From Selenomonadaceae bacterium UBA2897 (GTDB lineage: Bacteria > Bacillota > Negativicutes > Selenomonadales > Selenomonadaceae): a stretch of 64,000 nt of DNA. The translations under genes and the position numbers were made by a program. The stretch's first letter is position 1; each line of letters starts with the position of its first letter. This document shows, piece by piece, positions 10,938-19,481 of this stretch. Under the pieces are notes generated by a model. That model worked only from the letters and a program-made list of their open reading frames with translations, was not told the DNA's origin and did not search any database. The stretch is taken from NCBI GenBank assembly GCA_002350105.1, contig DEDT01000062.1, positions 13,019 to 77,018 of the forward strand, given 5' to 3'.

Positions 10938-10967
10938 AATATAGCATGACGAAAAGCTACGCCGCAA
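10938..10967 (-). promoter_or_regulatory. Candidate promoter of the beta-glucan operon
   Basis: On the minus strand TTGCGG (10967-10962), an 18-nt spacer and TATATT (10943-10938) lie about 90 nt before the IIC start. The -10 matches 5 of 6 consensus positions, the -35 only about 3 of 6, which would suit a promoter that needs an activator such as the adjacent RpiR protein. Confidence 0.4.
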
Positions 10968-11054
10968 TGAGACGAAAGCAATACGAAACACTGCTTCAGT
11001 GCCTGTGCAAATTTTCCCTGCCCCCTGAAACACCGCTCCAGCAATACGCAAAAA

Positions 11055-11083
11055 ATCCCCCGGGTCACATAAACCCGAGGGAT
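11055..11083 (-). terminator. Terminator of the RpiR regulator gene
   Basis: ATCCCTCGGGT and ACCCGGGGGAT form an 11-bp stem with a 7-nt loop, followed on the minus strand by TTTTTT. It separates the regulator from the operon it probably controls. Confidence 0.85.
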
Positions 11084-11120
11084 AAAGAAGCAACGATTTG
11101 ACGGTTATACCGCGCATGGC

Positions 11121-11963
11121 TCAATAATGGAAATTGTGGCTGAGCCAATTCTCCTTTTGCCTGGCATGATGGTAGTCCACCTGCGTCATCAGAATGGCAA
11201 AAAGTACATCCACCACATATTTCGCGCCCATGAGGAACACCCGGGGACCGAGCTCCTCCATGGTACGCACCGTAGCGACCGGCAGCACCACATCGGCGAT
11301 TTCTGCCAGCGTCGATTCCTGCACCGATGTGATCAGGATGAACCTGACCCCGCGGAGCTGTAACATGCGCGCGATATCGACGAGCATGCGGTTCTCGCCG
11401 GTCCGGCTGATAAAGAACCCCACATGCTCCTTGGGGACAGCGGTGCATTGCAGGTACTGCATGGTCATGGCCGGATGCACCGTCGAACATTTATCCGCCA
11501 TGATAAAGCTGGCCGCTGCCATGTTGGCGATATCGATGTTATTATCCGTCGCATAGAAATCGACATGCTTCGTCTGCGACAAAAGATGATACGCCCGCGC
11601 AAAATCCGCCGGATCCAGCATCGCACGCGTGTCCTTGAGCGCATCGAGCTCCATCCCCGTCACCTTATCGAGAATCGAATGGATCGAATCCCGATCCGTC
11701 ACCGCCAGTTTCTCCCCGTGGGGCTGACGGATATACTGCAGCATCTCGGCTAAGAATTGCACGCGGAACTCCGTATACCCGCCGAACCCCAGTTTTTGGC
11801 AGAAACGCACGATGGCCGCTGAACTCGTATATGTCTCCCTGGCCAGTTGTCTGGTCGTCATCTCCGGCAGATGACGGAAATTCGCCAGAACATACGTAGC
11901 AATCATCTGCTCCGAATTGGAGAATCCATCCATCGCCCGCAAGCGATCGATCAAGCCACTCAT
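11121..11963 (-). CDS. RpiR-family transcriptional regulator of the beta-glucan operon
   Basis: A 280-aa regulator. Residues 1-75 are the RpiR helix-turn-helix domain (FSNSEQMIATYVL, TTRQLARETYTSSAAIVRFCQKLGF split over two helices), and about 120-250 a SIS sugar-phosphate binding domain (VDFYATDNNIDIANMAAASF, HVGFFISRTGENRMLVDIA). The start is ATG at 11963 behind GGGGAAAG; a longer frame overlaps the upstream gene. RpiR proteins sense phosphosugars, so cellobiose-6-phosphate or glucose-6-phosphate is a likely effector given the PTS downstream. It starts 17 nt after the preceding small gene, so the two are probably co-transcribed. Confidence 0.9.
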   Translation of the reverse strand: MSGLIDRLRAMDGFSNSEQMIATYVLANFRHLPEMTTRQLARETYTSSAAIVRFCQKLGFGGYTEFRVQFLAEMLQYIRQPHGEKLAVTDRDSIHSILDKVTGMELDALKDTRAMLDPADFARAYHLLSQTKHVDFYATDNNIDIANMAAASFIMADKCSTVHPAMTMQYLQCTAVPKEHVGFFISRTGENRMLVDIARMLQLRGVRFILITSVQESTLAEIADVVLPVATVRTMEELGPRVFLMGAKYVVDVLFAILMTQVDYHHARQKENWLSHNFHY

Positions 11964-11980
11964 ACTTTCCCCGCCTTGTC

Positions 11981-12334
11981 TTATTTTAGCCAATCCGCCG
12001 CATGATCGAGCAGGACCCCGCCGTTCTGGCAGGCATCACAGATGCAGTATTTGCCGCCTTTGGCCTTCGCCGCCTTCGCCGCCGCCAGTGCCCCCTGTGC
12101 TGCCTCATGGCCGCCGAGAATCTTCTCTCCCTCGGGCGAGCCCGCAAAACCGATGAAGCCGTCGATGCTGGTCACGCAATCATCGAGCTGCACCTTCAGC
12201 GCCTTGGCCGCCTCGGCCTCCTTCGCCGTGCCGACCGCATCGGCCCAGGCCAGTGCCGCGTCCTTCAGCGCACCATAACAGGACGGTGCCGCTGCCATTT
12301 TCTTCGCTGCTGCTACTAACTCTTTCTTTTCCAT
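11981..12334 (-). CDS. Small Cys-motif protein of unknown function
   Basis: A 117-aa soluble protein starting at ATG 12334 (GGAGG 8 nt upstream). It has an Ala/Lys-rich helical N-terminus (ELVAAAKKMAAAPSCYG), a central SIDGFIGFAGSPEGEKILGG stretch and a C-terminal KYCICDACQNG motif (CxCxxC). Similar small proteins in Clostridia and Negativicutes are sometimes labelled 'molecular chaperone Hsp90', but nothing here resembles Hsp90. The C-terminal cysteines could bind a metal. It lies directly upstream of the RpiR gene, with only 17 nt between them. Confidence 0.75.
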   Translation of the reverse strand: MEKKELVAAAKKMAAAPSCYGALKDAALAWADAVGTAKEAEAAKALKVQLDDCVTSIDGFIGFAGSPEGEKILGGHEAAQGALAAAKAAKAKGGKYCICDACQNGGVLLDHAADWLK

Positions 12335-12474
12335 CAGAGTGTCCTCCTTCAATGACTCAAATAACGCGCTTGCACGGGCATCCACGTGCTGGCCTGCCCT
12401 ATGCTGTTATTTCTCGCTCTAAAAACCGAAATCCTGCCCGTCAGGTGAAAAGATTCCCCACGAGCTGTCCATTA

Positions 12475-12882
12475 TCAGTAGCCCAATTCCAGGTCCCTGA
12501 CCTCGAGCAATTTTGCGTTGCCCTGCAGATCTTCATAGACATAGGCTACGCCCCAATGGGTCACAGGATGCAGCACAGTCGGCGTGATGCGGCAGAGAAT
12601 CGCATAATTCTTTCCCGCCACGACCTGCGTGCCCAGCAGGGCCACAGGCTCATAATCTGCTCCGACCAGACCATCCAGTGCCTTGTTAAATACCTGCTTG
12701 ACATGGCGGTTCAACGCCGTACGTCCCTGCTGTACCGCCCAACCGCCGTCCACATGTTCGACTGCCGCCTGAACCCGCACCGGTTGCGCCTGCGTAACAG
12801 CCTCCGCCGCTGAAACCTGCATACTAAAAGACCACATACCAGCAAGCACTATGCCAGCCAAACTTAAAAATTTTTCTTTCAT
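12475..12882 (-). CDS. Secreted cystatin-like protein
   Basis: A 135-aa protein with a signal peptide (residues 1-26, cleavage near VSA-AEA). The mature part has the cystatin fold order: a helix-like segment (GRTALNRHVKQVFNKALDG), then DYEPVALLGTQVVAGKNYAI, which contains the QxVxG protease-inhibitor loop (QVVAG, 86-90) and the following strand, and a late strand pair (HWGVAYVYEDL). Cystatins inhibit papain-like cysteine proteases; bacterial members are sparse and poorly studied. ATG at 12882 is preferred (GAAGGG 8 nt upstream) over a GTG three codons earlier. It begins 5 nt after the AAA-ATPase stop, so it is in the same transcript. The inhibitor function is inference from the motif. Confidence 0.72.
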   Translation of the reverse strand: MKEKFLSLAGIVLAGMWSFSMQVSAAEAVTQAQPVRVQAAVEHVDGGWAVQQGRTALNRHVKQVFNKALDGLVGADYEPVALLGTQVVAGKNYAILCRITPTVLHPVTHWGVAYVYEDLQGNAKLLEVRDLELGY

Positions 12883-12887
12883 AAAGT

Positions 12888-14468
12888 TCACCCTTCTTCT
12901 ATTCGACAGGTATGCTGCCGCGTTTTTTTATCATAATTCACTCCCACTAGCAACAAATTGCCTTGATACGAGCGCAGTGCTTCTGGATATTGCTTAGCCC
13001 TGATCTGCTCTATGGCCGTATGTGCTGACTGATTCCATTTTAGTTCCACCAGCAATGCCGACTTATCCGCTGCCGACGCCAAAGGAATAAACGCCAAATC
13101 GGCAAAGCCTTTACCTGTGGGCAATTCACGTATCAGCGTATAGTACTGACGTGCCGCATAATAGGCCAGTGAAACGGTGTATGCCAGCGCATTTTCATCG
13201 TTATATTGCAAATGACTGGTTTCCAGATGTGCCTGCTCGATATAAGCTGCCACCGACTCGGCATCTTCTTGCCAAGTGGCCTCCAGCAGCTGCTGCGAAT
13301 GCTGCACGGCTCTGACCACCTCATCCCACGGCTGACTGGCCGTGGTTGCCGTAACAAACTCCTTCATAATCTCCCGATTGGGAATAAAGGCCTGCTGCGT
13401 ATCGGGATTGTAGCTCAAATACCCCAAATGCACCAACAACGTCAGCACATCATCAGCATTGGCAAAGCTTGTCATATCGTTTTGAAAACTGCCCGTCTGT
13501 AAGGTGATTTCATCCCCCGCCAGCATGCGGACAATCGCATCGCGCAGGCCGTCATAATTCATATCGATATAGATTTGCAACGCCTCGTAAGTCTCAGTCT
13601 GATTCCAATAGTCCTCAAATCGTCCATTGCGCATGAGCTGCACGATAGAATTAGGGTTATAGATATGCAGGCACTTCTCTTCACGTATAGGAAATTGATA
13701 CCCATCATACCAGCTACGGCAGGTCGCAACATCAACCTGATACTGATGACATAATGCTGACACCTCAGTTTCCGTAAAGCCCACATAAGGTGCCAGCTGT
13801 CCTGGGCTTTCCATGGAAAACTCCGAGAACATGTTAAGTGCCGAATGCGTGCCGTATTTCTTGATGGGCAAAATTCCCGTCATATAGGCCAGTGCCACAT
13901 AGCTTTTATCTTTGAGCCAATCGCGCAGAAAATCCAGATATTGCCGCTGAGCCTGCGTATCATGGGGATATTCGCGGAAAATGGCATCCCATTCATCAAT
14001 AATAATAACGAAGCGTACCTGCCGCTGCACAAACAAATCATTCAGCGTGCGCGTCAGATTCGTACGATCAAAATAGTTCACATCCGAATACTCTGCCAAA
14101 ATCTCCCAAAGCAGGGATTTGCGTAACAATGCCAGTACGCCCGCCATATCTGCACTTTCACTGAGAAATTCCTGCATGTTGACCTTGATAACATCATATT
14201 GATGCAGATATTGCCGATAAACAGGGCTCTGCGCAATCGCCAGACCATCGAATAGCGTAGACTCAGTAACGGTGCGGTCGTAATAAGCACTCAGCATATC
14301 CGCCGCCATCGACTTACCGAAGCGCCGCGGCCGGCTGACGCAGATATACTTCTGCGGCGTTCCCAAGATCTCATTTGTATAATTCAGGAGGCCAGATTTA
14401 TCAACATAAATTTTGGCGCGCCGCGCCTCCTGAAACTTATACGGCCCAGGATTTAGATAAACGCCCAT
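12888..14468 (-). CDS. AAA-ATPase-like / PD-(D/E)XK nuclease-like protein
   Basis: A 526-aa member of the large family pairing an AAA-ATPase-like domain (PF09820 type) with a C-terminal PD-(D/E)XK-like domain (DUF1703). The N-terminus shows IYVDKSGLLNY, the P-loop variant SRPRRFGKS (45-53, K52) and Walker B FVIIIDEWDAIF (D158/E159). The C-terminal block GKGFADLAFIP then ALLVELKWNQ gives the nuclease-like residues D457, E475 and K477. The start at 14468 has GGAAAGG upstream. These genes are abundant and variable in Negativicutes and Bacteroidetes and often sit in accessory DNA; their function is unknown (mobile-element, defence or transposon-derived roles have been suggested). It is less GC-rich than its neighbours. 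Confidence 0.88.
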   Translation of the reverse strand: MGVYLNPGPYKFQEARRAKIYVDKSGLLNYTNEILGTPQKYICVSRPRRFGKSMAADMLSAYYDRTVTESTLFDGLAIAQSPVYRQYLHQYDVIKVNMQEFLSESADMAGVLALLRKSLLWEILAEYSDVNYFDRTNLTRTLNDLFVQRQVRFVIIIDEWDAIFREYPHDTQAQRQYLDFLRDWLKDKSYVALAYMTGILPIKKYGTHSALNMFSEFSMESPGQLAPYVGFTETEVSALCHQYQVDVATCRSWYDGYQFPIREEKCLHIYNPNSIVQLMRNGRFEDYWNQTETYEALQIYIDMNYDGLRDAIVRMLAGDEITLQTGSFQNDMTSFANADDVLTLLVHLGYLSYNPDTQQAFIPNREIMKEFVTATTASQPWDEVVRAVQHSQQLLEATWQEDAESVAAYIEQAHLETSHLQYNDENALAYTVSLAYYAARQYYTLIRELPTGKGFADLAFIPLASAADKSALLVELKWNQSAHTAIEQIRAKQYPEALRSYQGNLLLVGVNYDKKTRQHTCRIEEG

Positions 14469-14630
14469 TTTGACCTTTCCCCCATACGAGCAACGCACAA
14501 TAAAGCTGTTGCTTACGGCTCCATCCCTTGCAAGGCCTTACAGTATTACATTAGCCGTTTTCGCTACCATAACAACCGTCTCCTGTCCTTATTCTATCAT
14601 ATAGCGATAAATGATACAAAAATCAACAAG

Positions 14631-14650
14631 GCTTACTCGAACTCAATCGT
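14631..14650. repeat. Distal copy of the guaA 3'-end direct repeat (candidate att site)
   Basis: GCTTACTCGAACTCAATCGT here matches 18 of 20 bases of the sequence at the true guaA 3' end (16123-16142) in the same orientation. It includes the guaA stop codon. Confidence 0.6.
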
Positions 14651-14719
14651 CGTTGGCATGGTGAGCAACACGGCAGTCATGAAGCTGTCCAAGCCCTGCA
14701 GCAGCCTACATATAATCTA
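14633..14719 (-). pseudogene. Degenerate relic of the guaA 3' end
   Basis: Reading the minus strand from a stop at 14719-14717 gives LLQGLDSFMTAVLLT then MPTTIEFE and a stop. The ending PTTIEFE-stop parallels GuaA's PATIEFE-stop, and DSFMTAV parallels the GuaA block SDFMTAE, but about 35 codons between the two blocks are missing. It is too short to encode anything and sits 1.4 kb from intact guaA. Confidence 0.5.
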
Positions 14720-14799
14720 CCTTCTTCTCATGAGGAAATTCCTAACTCTTAAGGGTATAAAGAATGTAATCTTTTTCTCCAAGCAATAGCTTAACAGGG

Positions 14800-15054
14800 T
14801 CAACAAAAAGTCCTGAACATGTACGTTGCACGCTTGGTGCGCTCAATGTAGGCGGCATCGTTTAACCACGAAACTGCCCAGCTCGCACGACTCTCATAAA
14901 CCAGCGCACCGCTACTGGTTTTCTCATTTTTTTCCTGTTCCGTAAGATGTAACTTTTCGGCAACTATCTGCTTTACCTGTCTTCTCGTAAATTGCGGAAG
15001 GCTAGCAACCGCACTTAAAACCAGCTGAAACATTTCATTTTGACTAGGTATCAT
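14800..15054 (-). pseudogene. Orphan Mrr N-terminal winged-helix domain (truncated restriction protein)
   Basis: An 84-aa frame resembling the N-terminal Mrr_N winged helix of type IV restriction proteins: IPSQNEMFQLVLSA, TRRQVKQIVAEKLHLTEQE, then SRASWAVSWLNDAAYIERTKR. In complete Mrr proteins this DNA-binding domain is followed by a 150-200 aa nuclease domain. Here the frame stops at RATYMFRTFC, just after the winged helix, and no nuclease remnant follows within the next 150 nt. I read it as a truncated leftover; a stand-alone DNA-binding protein is possible. Confidence 0.6.
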
Positions 15055-15246
15055 TGCAATGACTCCTACATATGATGTCCCTACATAATTCCCATAACTA
15101 TTATATCCCCATTATCTTCTAGCGATTTCACACAATTTCTGTGTACCCGATACACGCCTCCCATTCCCCAAAGGATTACTTTATACTGTCTGTAGAAAAT
15201 ATTACCATTCTAAAACCTCAATCTGTCAACAAAATTCCTCTTCGTC

Positions 15247-16078
15247 TTACTCGCAACTACTCACGTATTTTTGTTTTTTACTGGTAGGCTTATCTGGTAT
15301 AGTCATTTTCAATTTTCCACTCTGCAATAATGGCTTGACATACTGATAGAAAAAATTTCTGCGCCCAGTCAAACCTACATATTCTTGCATTTCTTTCCTG
15401 CTTCGTGGTACTTTACAAAACTCAATTAAAATAGTAAAAGGATCTTGTTCCCTGTCTTGTTCCCTGTCTTGTTCCCTGTCTTGTTCCCTGTCCGTTTGCG
15501 GTCCAACAACTCCCACAGATACTTCATCCAGGGGAATGATTGTACGAAACATGTCCCCTTCAATGAATTGTGGTTCGCCGCCAGAGTAAAGGGATGTGTA
15601 TTTATAAGTATTCCTCATGCCGGACCCCAGTTCATCTGCCAAGCCAATTTCTCGAAACACCTTTGATATAACTGGATTCTTAGCGTACGGAGTAAAATTA
15701 GACAGGTTCAGGCAACCATAGCCATTGGGCCGATTCGCATTCTCCGTATACATCCGTGATTTCTCAATCACAAATTTGGCAACATAGCCACTGGAATAAT
15801 CTCTGTGTGAGATACATCGGTGGAAAGAGCTTATCCTTATTATTAACCGCTGTAACAAAGTTTTTGGTGATACGCTCTACTGCCTCCGGAACAACACCAA
15901 GAATTTTACCGTCGTCCCTTACCCCTAGGAAAATATGCCCGCCGTCTCGATTACAAAACGAGCATACGGTATCGTAGACATCCTTGGTAATATCTGTGGT
16001 GGATTTCTTAAATTCCACATGGATATTTTCTCCCTGAGCGATCAAGGCCTTTACCTCATTCGCATCCAATCCATCCAC
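15247..16078 (-). pseudogene. Broken AlbA_2-type ATP-binding/regulator gene (internal deletion and frameshift)
   Basis: Two frames make one damaged gene. The 5' part (16078-15764, 104 aa) is an AlbA_2 domain (ENIHVEFKKSTTDI, SFCNRDGGHIFLGVRDDGKI) and runs to LFPPMYLT before going out of frame. The 3' part (from about 15820 to 15247) resumes in the other frame with HRDYSSGYVAKFVIEKSRMY, YTENANRPNGYG, IGLADELGSGMRNTYKY, the C-terminal HATPase-like and wHTH segments of the family. About 150 residues that normally lie between PPMYLTP and HREYS are absent. The junction falls at about 15810-15815 in CTCACACAGAG, where CACA could have served as microhomology. Family members are putative regulators of unknown targets. 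Confidence 0.8.
15444..15491. repeat. Four perfect 12-bp tandem repeats
   Basis: CTTGTTCCCTGT occurs four times head to tail inside the AlbA_2 pseudogene and encodes a repeated Asp-Arg-Glu-Gln in its linker. Units are in frame, so copy number could change by slippage without shifting the frame. The linker precedes the C-terminal winged helix. Confidence 0.9.
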
Positions 16079-16122
16079 CTCCCAAACGAAGCGCCCTTAA
16101 AGGGGAACAGACGATACAATCT

Positions 16123-16142
16123 GCTTACTCGAACTCGATGGT
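16123..16142. repeat. guaA 3'-end direct repeat (candidate attachment site)
   Basis: GCTTACTCGAACTCGATGGT covers the last codons and stop of guaA and matches 18/20 bases of 14631-14650. The 3' end of guaA is a known integration target for genomic islands in several phyla. Confidence 0.6.
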
Positions 16143-17696
16143 CGCGGGCGGCTTGCCGGTGCAGTCGTAGAGAACGCGGTTGACACCTTTGACCTCGTTG
16201 ACGATGCGGCTCGTGGTGCGCTGGAGGACGTCCCATGGGAGCTGGGCACTCTCGGCGGTCATGAAGTCGCTGGTGAGCACGGCGCGCAGCGCGATGGCGT
16301 AGTCGTAGGTACGGCCGTCGCCCATGACGCCGACCGAGCGCATATTCGTGAGCGCGGCGAAATACTGGCCGAGTTTGGCAGAAACACCAGATTTCGCGAC
16401 TTCCTCACGGTAGATGGCGTCAGCATCCTGCACGATTTTGACCTTTTCCTCCGTGACCTCACCGATGATGCGGATGCCGAGGCCCGGGCCCGGGAAGGGC
16501 TGGCGGTTCACGAGATAGTCAGGCAGGCCGAGCTCGCGGCCCACCTCGCGTACCTCATCCTTAAAGAGCAGGCGCAACGGCTCGACGATTTCCTTGAAAT
16601 CGACATAGTCAGGCAGGCCGCCCACATTGTGATGTGACTTGATCGTGGCTGAATTGCCGAGGCCGCTCTCGATGACATCGGGGTAAATCGTGCCCTGCAC
16701 GAGATAATCCACCGCACCGATCTTCTTCGCCTCAGCCTCGAAGACGCGGATAAATTCCTCGCCAATGATCTTACGCTTGCGCTCCGGCTCCGTCACGCCC
16801 TTGAGCGCCGTATAGAAGCGGTCTTTCGCATTGACGCGCACGAAGTTCAGGTCGTATGTTCCCTCCGGGCCGAAGACCGCGGCAACCTGATCGCCCTCGT
16901 CCTTACGCAGCAGGCCATGGTCGACGAAGACACAGGTCAGCTGCTTGCCGATGGCCTTGGAGAGCAGCACGGCCGCCACAGAGCTGTCAACGCCACCCGA
17001 GAGCGCGCAAAGTGCCCGGCCCGTACCGATTTTTTCACGCAGCGCCGTGATGGTCTTCTGCACGAAATCGCCCATCTGCCAGGTGCCCTGGCAGCCGCAG
17101 ACGTTGTAGACGAAGTTCTTCAGCATGAGCTTCCCTTGTACCGTATGCAGGACCTCGGGATGGAACTGCGTGGCATAGAGTTTCCTGGACGCATTCTCCA
17201 TGGCTGCCACGGGGCAGACCGGCGTATGCGCCGTCACGCGGAAACCTTCCGGCACCGCCGCGATATAATCCGTATGGCTCATCCAGCAAATCGTCGGATG
17301 ATCGACCCCCGACAACAACAGGGAATCCGGCGCGTCAATCTCGACTTCCGTCTTTCCGTACTCACTCGTCGGTGCCGTCTCGACCTTGCCACCGAGCAAA
17401 TGCGCCATGAGCTGCGAGCCATAGCAGATGCCGAGCACCGGGATGCCCAGCTTAAAAAGCTCCGGGCTGCAAGTCACAGAATCCTTTTTATAGACGCTGT
17501 TCGGGCCGCCCGTGAGAATGATGCCTTTGGGCGCCATCTCGCGAATTGCGTCGAGGGATAGCGTCGAGGGATGCACCTCGCAGTAGACATGATCTTCGCG
17601 AACGCGGCGCGCGATAAGCTGGTTATACTGACCACCGAAATCGAGTACGAGAATCATCTCATCGGCGACTTTGGCGTGATTGGCAATATTGGTCAA
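16125..17696 (-). CDS. guaA: GMP synthase (glutamine-hydrolysing)
   Basis: A 523-aa two-domain enzyme that aminates XMP to GMP. The class I glutamine amidotransferase domain (about 14-200) has [10 protein letters not shown], the nucleophile in GICYGSQLM and the His-Glu pair in TQFHPEV. The ATP pyrophosphatase domain has the P-loop [13 protein letters not shown] and ends with the dimerisation domain ([21 protein letters not shown]). The start is TTG at 17696 behind AGGAGG with 8-nt spacing; an in-frame ATG exists 9 codons upstream without a ribosome site, and another 13 codons downstream. The C-terminus is intact although its DNA carries a direct repeat shared with the adjacent island. Confidence 0.95.
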   Translation of the reverse strand: MTNIANHAKVADEMILVLDFGGQYNQLIARRVREDHVYCEVHPSTLSLDAIREMAPKGIILTGGPNSVYKKDSVTCSPELFKLGIPVLGICYGSQLMAHLLGGKVETAPTSEYGKTEVEIDAPDSLLLSGVDHPTICWMSHTDYIAAVPEGFRVTAHTPVCPVAAMENASRKLYATQFHPEVLHTVQGKLMLKNFVYNVCGCQGTWQMGDFVQKTITALREKIGTGRALCALSGGVDSSVAAVLLSKAIGKQLTCVFVDHGLLRKDEGDQVAAVFGPEGTYDLNFVRVNAKDRFYTALKGVTEPERKRKIIGEEFIRVFEAEAKKIGAVDYLVQGTIYPDVIESGLGNSATIKSHHNVGGLPDYVDFKEIVEPLRLLFKDEVREVGRELGLPDYLVNRQPFPGPGLGIRIIGEVTEEKVKIVQDADAIYREEVAKSGVSAKLGQYFAALTNMRSVGVMGDGRTYDYAIALRAVLTSDFMTAESAQLPWDVLQRTTSRIVNEVKGVNRVLYDCTGKPPATIEFE

Positions 17697-17770
17697 AATG
17701 GCTTCCTCCTCTGTAATAAGCAAATCTACATAAGCTTATCTATCATTATAGCATAAAGCAATAATGTTTT

Positions 17771-17810
17771 TATAGAGAAAGCCCTCCCTGCCGGGAGAGC
17801 CTTCTCTATA
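17771..17810 (-). terminator. Strong hairpin between recX and guaA
   Basis: TATAGAGAAGGCTCTCCC and its near-complement form a stem of about 17 bp with a 4-nt loop, starting 9 nt after the recX stop. No T-run follows on the minus strand (AAAAAC instead), so termination may be imperfect; it could also be a processing signal. Confidence 0.6.
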
Positions 17811-17819
17811 ACCTTGAAA

Positions 17820-18329
17820 TCATTCTTCTATGTCTGCGGTATACTCCGACACCGCCGCCTGCAGTGCTGAGCTGTCGAACCCGCTGCGGTAGAGCGATGC
17901 GAGCATCTTCTGGCGGTCGGCCGAGGGCTTGAACTTCAGGCTGAGCACCCGCAGTGCCGCCTCTTTCTCGCGCTCGTAGGTGTCCTGTGGCACGCAATCG
18001 CGGATGAGCGAGCGCTCGAAGCCGCGCTGCTGCAGCTTCAGACAGATCTGCCGCACGGACTTGCGGCTCTCATGGTAGAGAAAGTCGAACTGGCGCTGGC
18101 AGGCACCCACATCGTCGAGGTAATGCCGCTCGATGAGGCGCGCGACGGCTGCGTCGATTTCTTCCTCCGCATAGCCCTTGCGCTGCAGCTTTTCGCGCAG
18201 TTTCTGCTCGCTGTACTCCTGACGTGCGAGAATATCGACGGCCGCAACGAGCGCCGTCTTAGTCGGCCTGCACGGCTGCACCGCCTCGTCCCCGTCCTGT
18301 GCGATCCGCTTACGCCTCCTGGTCCACAT
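17820..18329 (-). CDS. recX: RecX regulatory protein
   Basis: A 169-aa helical-repeat protein that modulates RecA filaments. It has the three RecX three-helix repeats: [37 protein letters not shown] with [13 protein letters not shown], and [20 protein letters not shown]. The first ATG at 18329 lies inside recA, 20 nt before the recA stop, indicating tight coupling; AGGAGG within that overlap would favour a slightly later start such as the GTG near residue 17. The recA-recX pairing is common in bacteria and keeps RecX production tied to RecA. Confidence 0.92.
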   Translation of the reverse strand: MWTRRRKRIAQDGDEAVQPCRPTKTALVAAVDILARQEYSEQKLREKLQRKGYAEEEIDAAVARLIERHYLDDVGACQRQFDFLYHESRKSVRQICLKLQQRGFERSLIRDCVPQDTYEREKEAALRVLSLKFKPSADRQKMLASLYRSGFDSSALQAAVSEYTADIEE

Positions 18330-19401
18330 CGTCCGTCTCGTCCTTCTTGCCCGCGCCTACGGTCTGGACCACATCGGTCTCAGTCTCCCCCTCCGGCGTG
18401 AGCAACTTGCTGCGGATCTTAGCCTCGATCTCCGCCACGAGCTCCGGCTGCTCCCGCAGGGACTGCTTGGCATTCTCCTTGCCCTGGCCGAGGCGGTTGC
18501 CCTGATAAGAGAACCAGGCACCGCTCTTGTCGATGATATCCATGTCGACACCCATATCGATGAGGCTGGAGAGCTTCGAGACGCCCTCGCCGTACATGAT
18601 ATCGAACTCGCACGTGCGGAACGGCGGCGCGACTTTATTCTTCACGACCTTGATGCGCGTGCGGTTGCCGACAACATCCTGCCCCTGCTTGATCTGATCG
18701 ATGCGGCGCACGTCGAGGCGCACGGAGGAGTAGAACTTCAGCGCGCGGCCGCCCGTCGTCGTCTCAGGGCTGCCAAACATCACACCGACCTTCTCGCGGA
18801 TCTGATTAATAAAGATGGCCACGGTGCGGGATTTCGAGATGATACCCGTGAGCTTGCGCATAGCCTGACTCATGAGGCGAGCCTGCAGGCCAACATGAGA
18901 ATCACCCATGTCACCCTCGATTTCCTGCTTCGGCACGAGGGCGGCCACAGAGTCGACGACGATGATGTCAATGGCGCCGCTACGCACGAGTGCATCGACG
19001 ATATCGAGCGCCTGCTCACCGGTATCCGGCTGGGAAATCAACAAGTTGTCGATATCGACCCCGAGCTTTTGTGCATAGACCGGATCGAGCGCATGTTCCG
19101 CGTCGATAAAGGCTGCGATGCCGCCCTGCTTTTGCGCCTCCGCAATCATATGCAACGTGACTGTCGTTTTACCAGAGGACTCCGGCCCATAGACCTCAAT
19201 GATACGGCCGCGTGGCACGCCGCCCACGCCCAGTGCGATGTCGAGTGGCAAAATGCCCGTTGGAATCGTCTCGATATTCATGTTCGCCTTAGCGTCGCCG
19301 AGGCGCATGATCGAGCCTTTGCCGAAGTCCTTCTCGATCTGCTTCAGCGCATTGGCCAGCGCATCCTCTTTCGACATGGGTTTATCTTTATTTTCAGCCA
19401 T
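18310..19401 (-). CDS. recA: RecA recombinase
   Basis: A 363-aa DNA strand-exchange ATPase. Walker A GPESSGKT follows RGRIIEVY; other signatures are [15 protein letters not shown] (the family signature), [15 protein letters not shown] (L1/L2 region) and [13 protein letters not shown]. The start is ATG at 19401 (GGAG 9 nt upstream); a longer frame reaching 19470 lies over the promoter. The acidic C-terminal tail ([14 protein letters not shown], ending DVDQEA) is typical. I see no obvious Firmicute LexA box in front of it. Confidence 0.98.
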   Translation of the reverse strand: MAENKDKPMSKEDALANALKQIEKDFGKGSIMRLGDAKANMNIETIPTGILPLDIALGVGGVPRGRIIEVYGPESSGKTTVTLHMIAEAQKQGGIAAFIDAEHALDPVYAQKLGVDIDNLLISQPDTGEQALDIVDALVRSGAIDIIVVDSVAALVPKQEIEGDMGDSHVGLQARLMSQAMRKLTGIISKSRTVAIFINQIREKVGVMFGSPETTTGGRALKFYSSVRLDVRRIDQIKQGQDVVGNRTRIKVVKNKVAPPFRTCEFDIMYGEGVSKLSSLIDMGVDMDIIDKSGAWFSYQGNRLGQGKENAKQSLREQPELVAEIEAKIRSKLLTPEGETETDVVQTVGAGKKDETDDVDQEA

Positions 19402-19440
19402 ATATGTAGCTCCTTTCAAAACCTGATATTCATCTCTTCT

Positions 19441-19470
19441 ATTATACAAATTCAGGTGATGCAATAGCAA
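19441..19470 (-). promoter_or_regulatory. recA promoter
   Basis: TTGCTA (19470-19465), an 18-nt spacer and a perfect TATAAT (19446-19441) lie about 40 nt upstream of the recA ATG. Confidence 0.7.
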
Positions 19471-19481
19471 GTGTTTCTGTC

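Larger units (their letters stand above)
14469..14799 (-). other. Gene-free stretch holding the guaA relic
   Basis: This 331-nt AT-rich interval holds the upstream region of the AAA-ATPase gene (14470-14630), the direct repeat at 14631-14650 and the degenerate guaA tail up to about 14719. From 14720 to 14799 I see only AT-rich sequence with no convincing frame. Confidence 0.6.

Noticed and set aside
10863..11117. 84-codon minus-strand frame upstream of PTS IIC
   Set aside because: It runs through the RpiR terminator and the candidate promoter, lacks a ribosome site and has no recognisable sequence.
12475..12882. Simple unknown lipoprotein
   Set aside because: There is no lipobox Cys after the signal peptide, and the QVVAG loop with surrounding strands fits a cystatin fold better.
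15444..15491. Possible CRISPR-like repeat array
   Set aside because: The 12-bp units are directly adjacent without spacers and code for a peptide repeat; no cas genes are near.
12888..16142. Intact mobile element or defence island
   Set aside because: No transposase, integrase, toxin-antitoxin or complete restriction gene is present; the supported reading is a decayed island.
19402..19470. LexA (SOS) box upstream of recA
   Set aside because: No CGAAC-N4-GTTCG type sequence is present between the promoter and the start; only a normal promoter can be seen.
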